Below, piece after piece: positions 1 through 8,641 of a stretch of DNA of 47,819 bases (position 1 is its first letter; every line of letters starts with the position of its first letter). Position numbers and translations under genes: made by a program. The notes under the pieces were generated by a model. It was not told the origin of the DNA. It was given only the letters and a program-made list of their open reading frames with translations, and made no database searches. Source of the stretch: Chitinophaga tropicalis (GTDB lineage Bacteria > Bacteroidota > Bacteroidia > Chitinophagales > Chitinophagaceae); the NCBI RefSeq assembly GCF_009758205.1, contig NZ_WRXN01000024.1, positions 1 to 47,819 of the forward strand, given 5' to 3'.

Positions 1-2
1 CG

Positions 3-95
3 TTCAATGCTAAGATTAAAGCCTTTAGAAATGCACTAAGGGGAGTCAGAGATGTAGAGTTTTTCCTTTACAGATTAGCCAAAATCTATGCTTAG
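3..95 (+). CDS. Transposase, C-terminal end only (ISL3-type, partial at window start)
   Basis: The first open frame encodes 30 residues ending FFLYRLAKIYA before a TAG stop. The pattern FNAKIKAFR followed by RGVRDVEFFLYRL is characteristic of the C-terminus of DDE transposases of the ISL3/ISAon1 type common in Bacteroidota. The rest of the gene lies outside the window, so I cannot tell whether the element is intact. About 14 bases after the stop there is a short palindrome (109-123, arms CAAGTT/AACTTG around TTC) in a C-rich stretch that could be part of the insertion sequence end. The assignment rests on recognising this short tail. Confidence 0.6.
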   Translation, partial: FNAKIKAFRNALRGVRDVEFFLYRLAKIYA

Positions 96-352
96 AATCA
101 AAATCCCCCAAGTTTTCAACTTGATCCAGTTTTTCGATGCTTTATAATCAGTTCTTCTTTGTATCTATTTAATTATCAAACGTCCTCTCACACCCTGTTC
201 TTTTGATGCCCATCCTTTTTCATCTCTTTAGCATTGTATTGTTTTACACCTTTTTTTACACTTTTTCGGTAATCTGTTAATAGAATCACTTAATCAAAAT
301 CTATCCTTTTTGACGAAATTTGTACTGCATTAGCGCAAGAAAGGAGGCCTTT
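96..352. other. Intergenic region with possible left island end
   Basis: No coding frame is convincing here. It holds the palindrome just after the transposase (109-123) and two 12-bp GTTTTACACCTT-like units at 241-264 that recur near 10,700. A near-consensus AGGAGG at 342-347 precedes the integrase ATG. Confidence 0.5.
241..264 (+). repeat. Left iterons, candidate attachment end
   Basis: Two adjacent 12-bp units: GTTTTACACCTT (241-252) and TTTTTACACTTT (253-264, two mismatches). The first unit recurs exactly, twice in tandem, at 10,700-10,723. A 15-bp exact match spans both sites (239-253 and 10,710-10,724). The integrase begins 90 bp downstream, as expected for an integrase-proximal attachment site. 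This is inference; no empty site is available for comparison. Confidence 0.4.
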
Positions 353-1573
353 ATGGAAATACCCGATTTTCGTCCCGTACATAATTGGCGAAATCATATT
401 AACCAAAACGGGCGCTATAAAATTCATATCCGGATACGTATTGGAAAAAGTTGTCGTTACCACGACGTAAAGCTGCCTCAAAAAGTGACGGTAGACGAAT
501 GGAGTGGGAAAGAGAATGCCTGGGTTAAACCAGGTCATCCTTACCACTTTGAAATCAATAATGCTATTGATAACACACTCACATTATTGCGTGAACTAAA
601 TAAAAGGTACTACACTGCTAAACGACAGTTGACCTTTGCGATCATCTTTAAGGAACTTCAAAAAGAAGCTTGTTCATCCATTTTAAACACTTATTTCCAC
701 CAAATCGTCATCGATCCTCCAGAAGCACTTCAACCAGCTACCATTGGTCGCTATAAATCTGCGCTTATTGCTCTGAATAAGTTCCGGCATGAGTTATTTT
801 TTTATGACTTAGATGAAAAATTGTTTTTGGAGCTTTGCAAATTTATGAAAAGAGAAATGAACCTTAAAGCATCTACGATCTTTGGTTATTTTAATGCTTA
901 CAGAAAGGTAATTCATTGGGCACAGTTGGATGGATATATAAGTCCTTTACAGGAGGATGCAATCTTTTCAAACATCCATATATCCAGAGGAAAACCCCTT
1001 AAAGATCACCTGGATGTGAATGAAATAAAGGCATGGAAGGAATTTACATTCAATGACGCCCACCAAAACCTGGTTAAGGTTCGGGATATGTTTCTGTTGC
1101 AGGTTTACACGGGATTTTATTACAGTGATCTTAAAGCCCTTCAAAAATCCGAATTACACAAGGATCAGGAGTACGGTTACTATATATACCGGGGCCGATT
1201 TAAAAATGGGAACCTTGCAATTGTTCCACTTTGGAAATTCCCATATGCAATAGCACTTATTAAGAAATATTATAGCCTTCACCCCAGTGACCCTTATTTG
1301 TTGGATCGAGATGCCTTTATGGAGGACCACGTATACAACCGACAACTAAAAGAAATAGCCAGCCTGTTACAATGGAGACGTAATGTGCGGAATAAGTTAG
1401 CTCGTCAAACCAATAGCCAGCTTTATATTCGCTATGGTGCTAATATTCCTGTGCTATCCCGTATGTTAGGGCACCAAAAGCAGGAAACTACAAGTGAATA
1501 CTTTGAGGTAAGCCTTGCAGATGTGATTGAAGGAACCCGGAGCATTAATTTTGAACAATTAGGTATTTGCTAG
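353..1573 (+). CDS. Tyrosine site-specific recombinase/integrase, atypical active site
   Basis: A 406-residue protein with the layout of Bacteroidota phage-type integrases: an N-terminal arm-binding region, a SAM-like core-binding domain (about 110-210) and a C-terminal catalytic domain. I chose ATG 353 because AGGAGG sits at 342-347; a TTG at 320 is the upstream alternative. The box I motif TGxRxSD reads TGFYYSD, so the first catalytic Arg is Tyr256. Lys284 is present in RFKNG. The usual HxxR motif reads KLAR, so His is replaced by Lys348 while Arg351 stays. LGH (His374) and the nucleophile Tyr383 (EYF) are kept. Loss of Arg I is known in the Bacteroides integrase IntDOT, so activity is still possible. 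It probably moved the adjacent defence genes. Confidence 0.88.
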   Translation: MEIPDFRPVHNWRNHINQNGRYKIHIRIRIGKSCRYHDVKLPQKVTVDEWSGKENAWVKPGHPYHFEINNAIDNTLTLLRELNKRYYTAKRQLTFAIIFKELQKEACSSILNTYFHQIVIDPPEALQPATIGRYKSALIALNKFRHELFFYDLDEKLFLELCKFMKREMNLKASTIFGYFNAYRKVIHWAQLDGYISPLQEDAIFSNIHISRGKPLKDHLDVNEIKAWKEFTFNDAHQNLVKVRDMFLLQVYTGFYYSDLKALQKSELHKDQEYGYYIYRGRFKNGNLAIVPLWKFPYAIALIKKYYSLHPSDPYLLDRDAFMEDHVYNRQLKEIASLLQWRRNVRNKLARQTNSQLYIRYGANIPVLSRMLGHQKQETTSEYFEVSLADVIEGTRSINFEQLGIC

Positions 1574-1754
1574 TATGTGAACAAGGTAGACGATTTTATA
1601 TTTCTTCTCTACAGACTCTTTTTATCGCCAGAATACCCAAGACATGATTCTCACTTTTCAGGCTAACCTATTTTAGGTAATGAAATTTCATCCTTGCAAA
1701 AACACCTCTCATTTAAATAAAAATCAACAATTTATAAATTCATTTATAACACAA

Positions 1755-1789
1755 TAATGATACCTTTTTTAGTAAAAAAGGTATCATTA
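1755..1789. terminator. Perfect 16-bp hairpin, probable bidirectional terminator
   Basis: The arms TAATGATACCTTTTTT and AAAAAAGGTATCATTA are exact reverse complements around a 3-nt loop (AGT). An A/T tract next to a stem is terminator-like, but the poly-U here lies inside the stem rather than after it, so an operator or a recombination-associated cruciform is also possible. It lies about 180 bp after the integrase stop and about 170 bp before the gajA ATG. Confidence 0.5.
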
Positions 1790-1809
1790 CAGGCACATGG
1801 ATGCCTGTA
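1788..1809. promoter_or_regulatory. Second adjacent dyad
   Basis: 8-bp arms TACAGGCA (1788-1795) and TGCCTGTA (1802-1809) around a 6-nt loop, directly abutting the preceding 16-bp hairpin. It may be an operator for the Gabija operon. No binding protein can be named. Confidence 0.3.
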
Positions 1810-1963
1810 TTCATAAAACAAGAAGCATTAAAGTAAAAACATCTGTTGCAATCGATATACTATCCTTATAACGTACCACTAAGTAGAGGGGGTGTTTTCA
1901 AATAAGGAAACAAAGAATTTTATTCGGTACTTTGCGAAAAATTCCACCAAAACTGATTGCCAT

Positions 1964-3859
1964 ATGTTTGTATCGAGAATTCTCTTATGGAATTTTCGAA
2001 AGTTTGGCGCTGCCGCCGCTTTCGATCTTTCGCAACCACACCTTGACCTTCGATTAAAAAGTGGGCTAAACCTGCTTATTGGGGAAAACGACTCCGGCAA
2101 AACTGCTATTATTGATGCACTCAAAATCGTACTAAAGACACATAGCTTTGACTGGATAAAGATTGAGCATGAAGACTTCTTTGAAAACAGTCCACGTTTA
2201 CGTATCGAAGTTTACCTGACTGAACTTACTGACGATGAAGCACGTCATTTTACAGAGTGGCTGGGGTGGGATGGACATCCATATTTAAGGCTAATCCTCG
2301 ACGTTAGCCGTACCACGGACCGCATCTTGGCAGCTGATGTAAAAGCCGGTGCCGATGACGAGGGCACTCAATTGTCAGCTGACGCCAGAGACAAGCTAAA
2401 AGTCACCTATCTGCGCCCCCTACGGGATGCAGTCAATGAACTTTCTTCTCGCCGAAATTCCCGCTTGTCCCAAATACTGTATAGCCATAGTGCCTTTAAT
2501 AACCAGCAGGCACCGCACCGACTCTTGGTACATTCCCAACAATTTAATGCTGAAGTAGCAGCCTTTTTTGATGGTAACGATGCTTTGGGGAACGCTCTAC
2601 CTGCCGCTGAACAGGGTGGTAAAGACTTAAAATCAACCATTGACCAATTCTTAAAACAGTTCTGCGATAAGGGAACAGCATTCGGAGTACAGTCTCAGAA
2701 TCTCAGACAAATACTGGAATCCCTTACTCTACAATTTAATTCCGGTTATAACTTGGGTCTGGGTAGTCACAATTTGCTGTGCATTGCTGCAGAATTGTTA
2801 CACCTTGTGAAAAACCCAGTGGATGCGCTAAGGCTCGGCTTAATCGAAGAAATAGAAGCTCACACAAACCCCCAGGTACAGATGCAGGTAATTGAAACAT
2901 TGCAAGAGGAAGCCCAAAAGGATAATGTACAGTTATTGATCACCACCCATAGTCCCAATATCGGTTCCAAAATCCACCTGGATCACCTGATCATCTGCCA
3001 TAAGGGGAAAGCATTCCCCATGGGAGCAGCATACACTGAACTAATTGCAACGGATTACCTGTTCCTTCAGCGCTTTCTTGATGCAACTAAGGCAAACCTA
3101 TTCTTTGCCCGGGGAGTAATCCTGGTAGAAGGCTGGGGCGAAGAATTACTGCTGCCAATACTGGCCAAAAAGAACGGGATCAACCTTACGCAAAAAGGCG
3201 TGTCTATAGTTAATGTTGGCAGTACCGCGTTCTTAAGATATTCAAGGATCTTCAAGCGCAAACAAGCACCGGAGATGGAAATCAAAGTGGCAGTCGTTAC
3301 CGACGTTGATATAAAGCCTTTGCAAGCAAATGAAATGAAAGAAGAGGATGATCCAGCCAATCCAGGGCGAAAAATCACCCGTCCATATACACAGGCAGAA
3401 ATTGATGCCCGAATAGTTACCGCCACTGCAACAGAACGGGGTAACCATGACGGGCAATGTGTTCGCACCTTCGTAAGTGGCGCTTGGACCTTGGAGTATT
3501 GTATTGCTTCCTCTATAAAATTAAGAAAACTGTTCTATCTATCTGCGCTTAAGGCGCTACGTGAACAACGTGTAAACAAAGGAATACAGGATAACCAGAA
3601 TTGTGACAACGCCATCGCTGATATCGACAACCTTTTTAACAACTGGACAGATGCCCCGGAAAGCATAGCGTATGCTATCTATAATCATATATCCAAAGGC
3701 AAAACCAATCTGGAAGGGTTAAAAGAGAAAATCTCAAAATCTATTGTTGCACAAATATTCGCACAGGAGCTGGAGGTTGACATAACGATCACCGACTACC
3801 AAACCGAAAGCAGTCTTAATTACCTTTTTGAAGCCATCCACTATGCTGCAAATAACTAA
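1964..3859 (+). CDS. gajA: Gabija protein GajA, OLD-family ATPase with TOPRIM nuclease
   Basis: A 631-residue class 2 OLD nuclease. GajA is known as a nucleotide-sensing DNA nicking endonuclease that assembles with GajB to block phage DNA. Visible motifs: N-terminal MFVSRILLWNFRKFG, typical of the family start; Walker A GENDSGKT (40-47); a signature-like GLGSHNLL (about 263-270); Walker B IEEIEAH (294-300); His329 in TTHSPN; then a TOPRIM domain with VEGWGE (388-393) and Asp447/Asp449 in VTDVD. I chose ATG 1964 over GTG 1892 because the extra 24 residues do not fit the family. Its last codons overlap gajB, giving a two-gene operon. The helicase partner separates it from solitary OLD, retron-linked OLD and PARIS. 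It is slightly longer than the roughly 580-aa GajA of Bacillus. Confidence 0.9.
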   Translation: MFVSRILLWNFRKFGAAAAFDLSQPHLDLRLKSGLNLLIGENDSGKTAIIDALKIVLKTHSFDWIKIEHEDFFENSPRLRIEVYLTELTDDEARHFTEWLGWDGHPYLRLILDVSRTTDRILAADVKAGADDEGTQLSADARDKLKVTYLRPLRDAVNELSSRRNSRLSQILYSHSAFNNQQAPHRLLVHSQQFNAEVAAFFDGNDALGNALPAAEQGGKDLKSTIDQFLKQFCDKGTAFGVQSQNLRQILESLTLQFNSGYNLGLGSHNLLCIAAELLHLVKNPVDALRLGLIEEIEAHTNPQVQMQVIETLQEEAQKDNVQLLITTHSPNIGSKIHLDHLIICHKGKAFPMGAAYTELIATDYLFLQRFLDATKANLFFARGVILVEGWGEELLLPILAKKNGINLTQKGVSIVNVGSTAFLRYSRIFKRKQAPEMEIKVAVVTDVDIKPLQANEMKEEDDPANPGRKITRPYTQAEIDARIVTATATERGNHDGQCVRTFVSGAWTLEYCIASSIKLRKLFYLSALKALREQRVNKGIQDNQNCDNAIADIDNLFNNWTDAPESIAYAIYNHISKGKTNLEGLKEKISKSIVAQIFAQELEVDITITDYQTESSLNYLFEAIHYAANN

Positions 3860-5858
3860 TGATGATATTGCTCATGCAGAACAGATCCTCTTTAATAGGA
3901 CGGGCGTTTTTGACCAGGAGCGAATACAGTTTATCCGAGAATTAAACACCTGTGATTTACAAGCAGTGCCTGGTAGCGGTAAAACAACTGTGCTGCTGGC
4001 AAAATTACTGATCCTCGAACGCCATCTGCCCCTGACAGACAACAGGGCGATACTGGTAATTTCACATACAAATGCCGCCATTGATGAAATACGGGGAAAA
4101 ATAGGTGTACATTGCCCTAAGCTGTTTTCGGCCCCCCATTTCGTAGGTACGATACAAGCATTTGTTGACAAATTTCTGGCAACTCCTTATTACACAACCA
4201 AACTAAAGCAAAAGCCCAAACGCATTGATGATGATATTTATATTGAAAAGGCTTCTAGATTTTCTACAACGACACTAGGTGGATTTAATGGCCAAGCTGT
4301 CAGAAATGCCAGAGCCTACCTAAATTTCTATGGAAACATTGATTCCATACGCTTCTCCTTTCAGAACAATCAGACAAGCTTAACCAACGGTTTAAACGGG
4401 CGCGCGCTTACGATCAAGAGACCTCGCAGCAATGCCAATAACGATTGGAATGCTGTTGAAAAAGCCGAGGTACTCAGGTGGATCTACAATTTCAAGGTAA
4501 AAATCTTAAAAAATGGATATCTCTGCTTTGATGACGCCTATTATCTGGCCGATGGTTATTTAGCAGCATGTCCAACTATTGTAGATATTATTCAAAAAAG
4601 ATTTAGCCATGTTTTTGTGGATGAAATGCAGGACATGGGGGCTCACCAGTATGAGCTGCTCGAAAAACTGTTTGCTGCGAGCCAAGGTAATAGCATATGT
4701 TATCAGCGCATTGGTGACAAAAATCAGGCAATTTATACAGGGATATCATCAAATGGCAATACCTGGACAGACCGACCGCTTGTACTTCAATTAAACGGAA
4801 GTCACCGCCTGACGCCCCATACCGCTAGGATTGTTGAAAAGATCGCCTGTACACCAATCCGGGTTGCCGGTTTACAAACCAATGAAGATGGCTCGCCAAT
4901 AAGCCTACTGCCACATATACTGGTATACAACGATGGGAATATAGGCACCGTAATTTCCTATTTCGCGGACATGGTCGCTCTGTACAGAGCCAGCGGAGAT
5001 GTACCGGTTACCGGCCGGCAAAGCTATAAGGCTATTTGCTGGAATACTAAATCGGAAACTGGAAAAATCAGACTCAACAATTACCATCCTGCTTTCGACC
5101 GCCAACACCATACTCCAAAAGTGAATTATGATAGTTTGGAAAGTTACCTCCTTTGCCCTCAGGACACCAGTGCGTTTGGGCCTGTTGTAAAACACATTGG
5201 CAATGCCCTTTTAAGGGTGTTAAGAATGGAAGATGTAGAAGTATTACCGGGCTTATCCTACAACAAAACTGAATTCTATAAATTTCTAAAAGAACACCAT
5301 CCTCAATTTTACCAAAACTTGCAGAGTAGGCTATATTATTGGAGCAGGCAGGTACTATTGGGGCAATCAACCAATACCCTTACAGAAATCACCGCCTTTC
5401 TACCTTCACTCCTTGCACTGTTCCAGAAGCAGGTGAATCTGTCAGGTGCTTTTATTACCCCAAATCAAGTCGTGGTAAACAATTCTGCTCCTAATCCACA
5501 GCCATTAGCCCACCCCAATCAATTCGTACATCCAGATTTCAATATTGACATTTGCACTGTACATGCTAGCAAGGGGCAAACACATACTGCGACCTTATAT
5601 ATGGAAAGCAATTATCAAAAGGATATTGCAGGGTTAGGATCTCACGAGTCCGAACGACTGGCTGGCTATCTCCTAAATTTAGCACGCCCTCAACATATAA
5701 ACGTATACGTTGAGCAATCACTAAGAACAGCATATGTTGGGTTTTCAAGACCAACACACCTATTGTGCTTCGCAGTACATGAAGCTCATTTCAATGCCCG
5801 CCTTACCGGATTGGACCAATTCAACCCCAAAGAATGGACAATTCTGCCTGTTCCATAA
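3843..5858 (+). CDS. gajB: Gabija protein GajB, UvrD/Rep-like SF1A helicase
   Basis: 671 residues with the ordered SF1A motifs: Walker A GSGKTT (44-49), motif Ia ISHTNAAIDEI, the TIQAF box, motif II VDEMQD (Asp260, Glu261, Asp264), motif III GDKNQAIY, motif IV GSHRLTPHT, motif V TVHASKGQTH and motif VI YVGFSR (Arg636). In Gabija, GajB is thought to be activated by DNA ends or nicks and to drive NTP depletion with GajA. ATG 3843 overlaps the gajA 3' end by 17 nt, which implies translational coupling; a TTG at 3828 is less likely. At 671 aa it is clearly longer than the roughly 490-aa Bacillus GajB. The extra length sits mostly between the motif II-IV block and motif V. All helicase motifs look intact. 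Confidence 0.9.
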   Translation: MLQITNDDIAHAEQILFNRTGVFDQERIQFIRELNTCDLQAVPGSGKTTVLLAKLLILERHLPLTDNRAILVISHTNAAIDEIRGKIGVHCPKLFSAPHFVGTIQAFVDKFLATPYYTTKLKQKPKRIDDDIYIEKASRFSTTTLGGFNGQAVRNARAYLNFYGNIDSIRFSFQNNQTSLTNGLNGRALTIKRPRSNANNDWNAVEKAEVLRWIYNFKVKILKNGYLCFDDAYYLADGYLAACPTIVDIIQKRFSHVFVDEMQDMGAHQYELLEKLFAASQGNSICYQRIGDKNQAIYTGISSNGNTWTDRPLVLQLNGSHRLTPHTARIVEKIACTPIRVAGLQTNEDGSPISLLPHILVYNDGNIGTVISYFADMVALYRASGDVPVTGRQSYKAICWNTKSETGKIRLNNYHPAFDRQHHTPKVNYDSLESYLLCPQDTSAFGPVVKHIGNALLRVLRMEDVEVLPGLSYNKTEFYKFLKEHHPQFYQNLQSRLYYWSRQVLLGQSTNTLTEITAFLPSLLALFQKQVNLSGAFITPNQVVVNNSAPNPQPLAHPNQFVHPDFNIDICTVHASKGQTHTATLYMESNYQKDIAGLGSHESERLAGYLLNLARPQHINVYVEQSLRTAYVGFSRPTHLLCFAVHEAHFNARLTGLDQFNPKEWTILPVP

Positions 5859-6006
5859 CGTCTATATTCAAATCCCAATTACCGGCAAAAATTAACTTAT
5901 CTAATTGCCAGAGATATTAACGTTTATGTGGACGAGCTGGGAAAAACGAGAGTGTTCTATTAACGTCATTTTAAAATCATAAAGCAGTGCTATAAGTTTC
6001 CAATTC

Positions 6007-6040
6007 CTAATGCGAGCACTTGCTTCGCTTGAGCCATTAG
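6007..6040. repeat. Small inverted repeat between gajB and the next gene
   Basis: CTAATG (6007-6012) and CATTAG (6035-6040) are inverted repeats enclosing 22 bases. Outside them CATAA and TTATG-type sequences also mirror each other imperfectly. This may be a terminator for gajB or a leader structure for the next gene. No U-tract follows. Confidence 0.25.
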
Positions 6041-6106
6041 AATGATTTATAGCCTTATGGAACTTTCAAAAGAATTATTACTAATCATTAACATAAAACG
6101 GCATTT

Positions 6107-7240
6107 ATGACGCTTATAGCACACTCAACAAATTTTAAGGTTCCATTTATTGTAGGAGATTTATTATTATCTGGTGAAAAGAAAAAAACATTTGTTCCGC
6201 CCACGATTAATTATGATGTATCTACTTTATTAAACGAGCCAGGAAGGAGATTTTTTCCAGTTGACATGGCTCAAAAGATATATTTTGTAACACCCCACCT
6301 TTTACTGGCAATGTCAGGACTTGTTTCTGAAATGAAGGCCCTTTTAAAAGAATTGAGGCAGCGGTGCACATATTATAGTGATCTGCGCCCTGAGCATATT
6401 CATCAGTTTTTGCAAGAATACGACCTACCTAAAAACTTTTCGGAATCAGGATTCTTCATGATGCTTATCACCCCTGAAGAAAATAATAAACTTCAAGTCT
6501 CTCAATTTAATTCCGGACAGTGGGCCGGCCTAAATACTCCCATTTTTAGCAATCTTACCTCTATGGGTAGCGGCTCCTCAAGCTATAACCGGTGGGCAAG
6601 TGAGGATATCACATTTAATACTACAGCTACTTCTGGCGCCCCCGACTACGCACTGAATTCAAATGTATGTCAGGTAGCCAGGGCCTTGGGAATAGAGCGG
6701 GCAACTCTGGCAACAATAAAAGAGGGCTTTGGCGCCGGGTATGAACTGGCATTCTACACTGGTAGCATGTTTAACAAACTGGATGAAATTGTCTATTTAA
6801 TTTTTGAATGTAGCTATGACGATCAGGGAAATATGAGTAATCCAATCTTAACTAAAGCGATGTATTATTATTACTACCCGGATATCCTCAGGATTACATC
6901 GCTCGATATACTTGGTGCGATAGAAAAAGTAGCAGGAACTAGCCTAGAGATTTACGGGCAAAAAATTGAAGTGAGTACTTTTGATATTCCTTCCCTTGAT
7001 ATTGATGCTAATCAATCATCTGACAATTTACCCATTGATCTATCCTTTTTTACAAAACGTATTGGAGCCGCTGTGGTGGTTACTAAAAAAGAGTCCAGCG
7101 TCTTTGTCTGTTCTTTCTTTAATGAAGGCGAAGAAGGCTTTGCAGAATTCAAATCTGGCGAATACTTTACGGTATCGTTGCCTGCCGGTATCATGGACCA
7201 AGTAAGGGCTGGTGCAAAAAATGCATATTCAAAAATCTAA
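6107..7240 (+). CDS. Proteasome-beta-like Ntn-hydrolase, putative peptidase
   Basis: 377 residues, no named family recognised, but the N-terminal 170 residues have the landmarks of a 20S-beta/HslV fold. The start is M-T, so Met removal would expose Thr1. Asp18 (VGD) becomes Asp17 in mature numbering, exactly the proteasome position. AQKIYFV (Lys57) matches the Lys33 strand with an insertion of about 24 residues before it. LLLAMSG (65-71) matches the conserved SG element. MGSGSSSY (153-160) matches the GSGS loop that holds Ser129 in proteasomes. A C-terminal part of about 200 residues has no recognised match. No ATPase unfoldase such as HslU lies nearby, so this is not simply HslV. It follows gajB by 248 bp on the same strand and faces the next gene with 33 bp between stops. 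A self-compartmentalised or substrate-gated peptidase in defence is plausible but inferred. Confidence 0.7.
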   Translation: MTLIAHSTNFKVPFIVGDLLLSGEKKKTFVPPTINYDVSTLLNEPGRRFFPVDMAQKIYFVTPHLLLAMSGLVSEMKALLKELRQRCTYYSDLRPEHIHQFLQEYDLPKNFSESGFFMMLITPEENNKLQVSQFNSGQWAGLNTPIFSNLTSMGSGSSSYNRWASEDITFNTTATSGAPDYALNSNVCQVARALGIERATLATIKEGFGAGYELAFYTGSMFNKLDEIVYLIFECSYDDQGNMSNPILTKAMYYYYYPDILRITSLDILGAIEKVAGTSLEIYGQKIEVSTFDIPSLDIDANQSSDNLPIDLSFFTKRIGAAVVVTKKESSVFVCSFFNEGEEGFAEFKSGEYFTVSLPAGIMDQVRAGAKNAYSKI

Positions 7241-7273
7241 TAGTAATCTGCACCAGAATCTAAAACCAACCGG

Positions 7274-8641
7274 TCAGTGTTTGTTGGCTTTCCCGACTAA
7301 GTGAACTTCATCAGCTTTTTTATTTGCAGAAGTATCTATAACAACAGGCACAGGTTTAACAGCTGAGGAAACAATCCTTACCTGAAAAGTATCAATTACC
7401 TTATTTGCGGCACGTTGCAGGGAATCCTCTTTGGCTTTTAATGCAGCAGCTGCAGTCTCCTGGGCAACTTTTTCAAGCTTCATACTATAGCCGATGGTAA
7501 AAAGTAAAAACAAAACAAGCAGTCCAACTAAAATACCACGGAGCCATTTATGCAATTGCTTAATCAAAAGAATTTTTCCATTTATTTTATTAAAGTCCCC
7601 TTGAAATTCGCTGTATACTACCTGGTAGGTTGTCCTTATCCGGTTAGACTCATCTTTAACATCCTGCTCAGTTGTATCAATATTGTATTTGATTAATCCA
7701 AGGATCTTCCAAGCTACAAACGTATACAAAGCATAGGAAGCAAAGATCACAATCAAAATCCAGAAGCTATCTTTTACCTGAAAGCCTGCAAATACAGACG
7801 CTGCAAAAGTGAGCGGAAATGCCAGAACCTGTTTATTTAGTGATTCGATATTTTTTTCAAGGCTTTCAAAATACTTTACCTTCTCTTCTTTGAATTTTGA
7901 TTTTATTTTTTCAAACGCAAATTTTTGCAGGTAGATCTGAAGGTCTCGATTAGCCAGGGAGGTCAGTGCCGCCAGATTGGACACCAGCTTCCAAAACCGG
8001 TCACCGACCACTGCTGCATGCGTTCCTTCAATGACCACATCTTTGAAAAATGCAGCAAATTCCATTTTATCAAAGCCCTTGACGAGTTCCTCATATTCCG
8101 ACATCAGACTACCAGCCGTTGCTACCCGGATCTCGGCAAGCGAGTACCCAATATGGAATGGCCCTTTTTCGGCAGAGAGAATTGCAAACTGCTGGTCCAT
8201 CTCGTAATGCAAGGACGTAAATTCAGGTTTGCTTAAGAGAAATGCTAGGATTTTCCGATAGTATAAATAATTATAGATCGGTAAATTCCTGTCGCCAAAC
8301 TGCTCCCCTTTTTCTTTGATGGCTACCTCGCCACCGGGCATCAGTATAATTATATTAACGTCCTGCCAGCAGTCCTTATAACGTTCATAACTATTTTCCG
8401 ACTGAAAATGCTTCTGATCATAAAACACAAGATTATCTGCTCCCGCATTCTGGTTAAGGTTAAAGATTAATTCATCCTGATCTCCTTCTTCCGGGATGTG
8501 TAATGATTGCAAAACGTTACGTAAATGATTATAGGTATCGTTATCAAAATTGGTAACGCATAAATTGCGGGAATTCCACTCATGTGGTTGTTTTATTTTA
8601 TCGCCGAGAATTCTTACAAATTCTTGGATATTACTGTCCAT
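7274..8641 (-). CDS. Membrane protein with large cytosolic domain and coiled coil, unknown function
   Basis: 455 residues. The first 250 or so are soluble with mixed alpha/beta character, including NIIILMPGGEVAIKEKG; I do not recognise a family. A charged helical segment (about 235-270) precedes two closely spaced membrane spans (about 272-290 and 290-310). A cytosolic helical stretch follows, then a third span (about 367-385, GILVGLLVLFLLFTIGYS), an Ala/Lys-rich helix and a polar tail. ATG 8641 overlaps the stop of the upstream NA37 gene by 11 nt; the frame also opens at a TTG at 8668. The overlap implies co-translation. A soluble sensor-like protein paired with a membrane protein is a common abortive-infection layout, so a membrane effector role is possible. 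That is inference from architecture and location. Confidence 0.75.
   Translation of the reverse strand: MDSNIQEFVRILGDKIKQPHEWNSRNLCVTNFDNDTYNHLRNVLQSLHIPEEGDQDELIFNLNQNAGADNLVFYDQKHFQSENSYERYKDCWQDVNIIILMPGGEVAIKEKGEQFGDRNLPIYNYLYYRKILAFLLSKPEFTSLHYEMDQQFAILSAEKGPFHIGYSLAEIRVATAGSLMSEYEELVKGFDKMEFAAFFKDVVIEGTHAAVVGDRFWKLVSNLAALTSLANRDLQIYLQKFAFEKIKSKFKEEKVKYFESLEKNIESLNKQVLAFPLTFAASVFAGFQVKDSFWILIVIFASYALYTFVAWKILGLIKYNIDTTEQDVKDESNRIRTTYQVVYSEFQGDFNKINGKILLIKQLHKWLRGILVGLLVLFLLFTIGYSMKLEKVAQETAAAALKAKEDSLQRAANKVIDTFQVRIVSSAVKPVPVVIDTSANKKADEVHLVGKANKH

Larger units (their letters stand above)
1574..1963. other. Intergenic region upstream of gajA with two hairpins
   Basis: 390 bp without a convincing gene. 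It contains two abutting hairpins (1755-1789 and 1788-1809), described separately. The GTG-initiated extension of gajA (1892-1963) lies at its end but does not match the start of OLD-family proteins. Confidence 0.5.

Noticed and set aside
1964..5858. Retron or PARIS system instead of Gabija
   Set aside because: No reverse transcriptase or msr/msd is visible, and the second gene is a UvrD-like helicase with all SF1A motifs rather than a PARIS effector.
6107..7240. HslV protease of an HslUV operon
   Set aside because: Far longer than HslV (about 175 aa), carries an insertion before the Lys strand, and no hslU is nearby.
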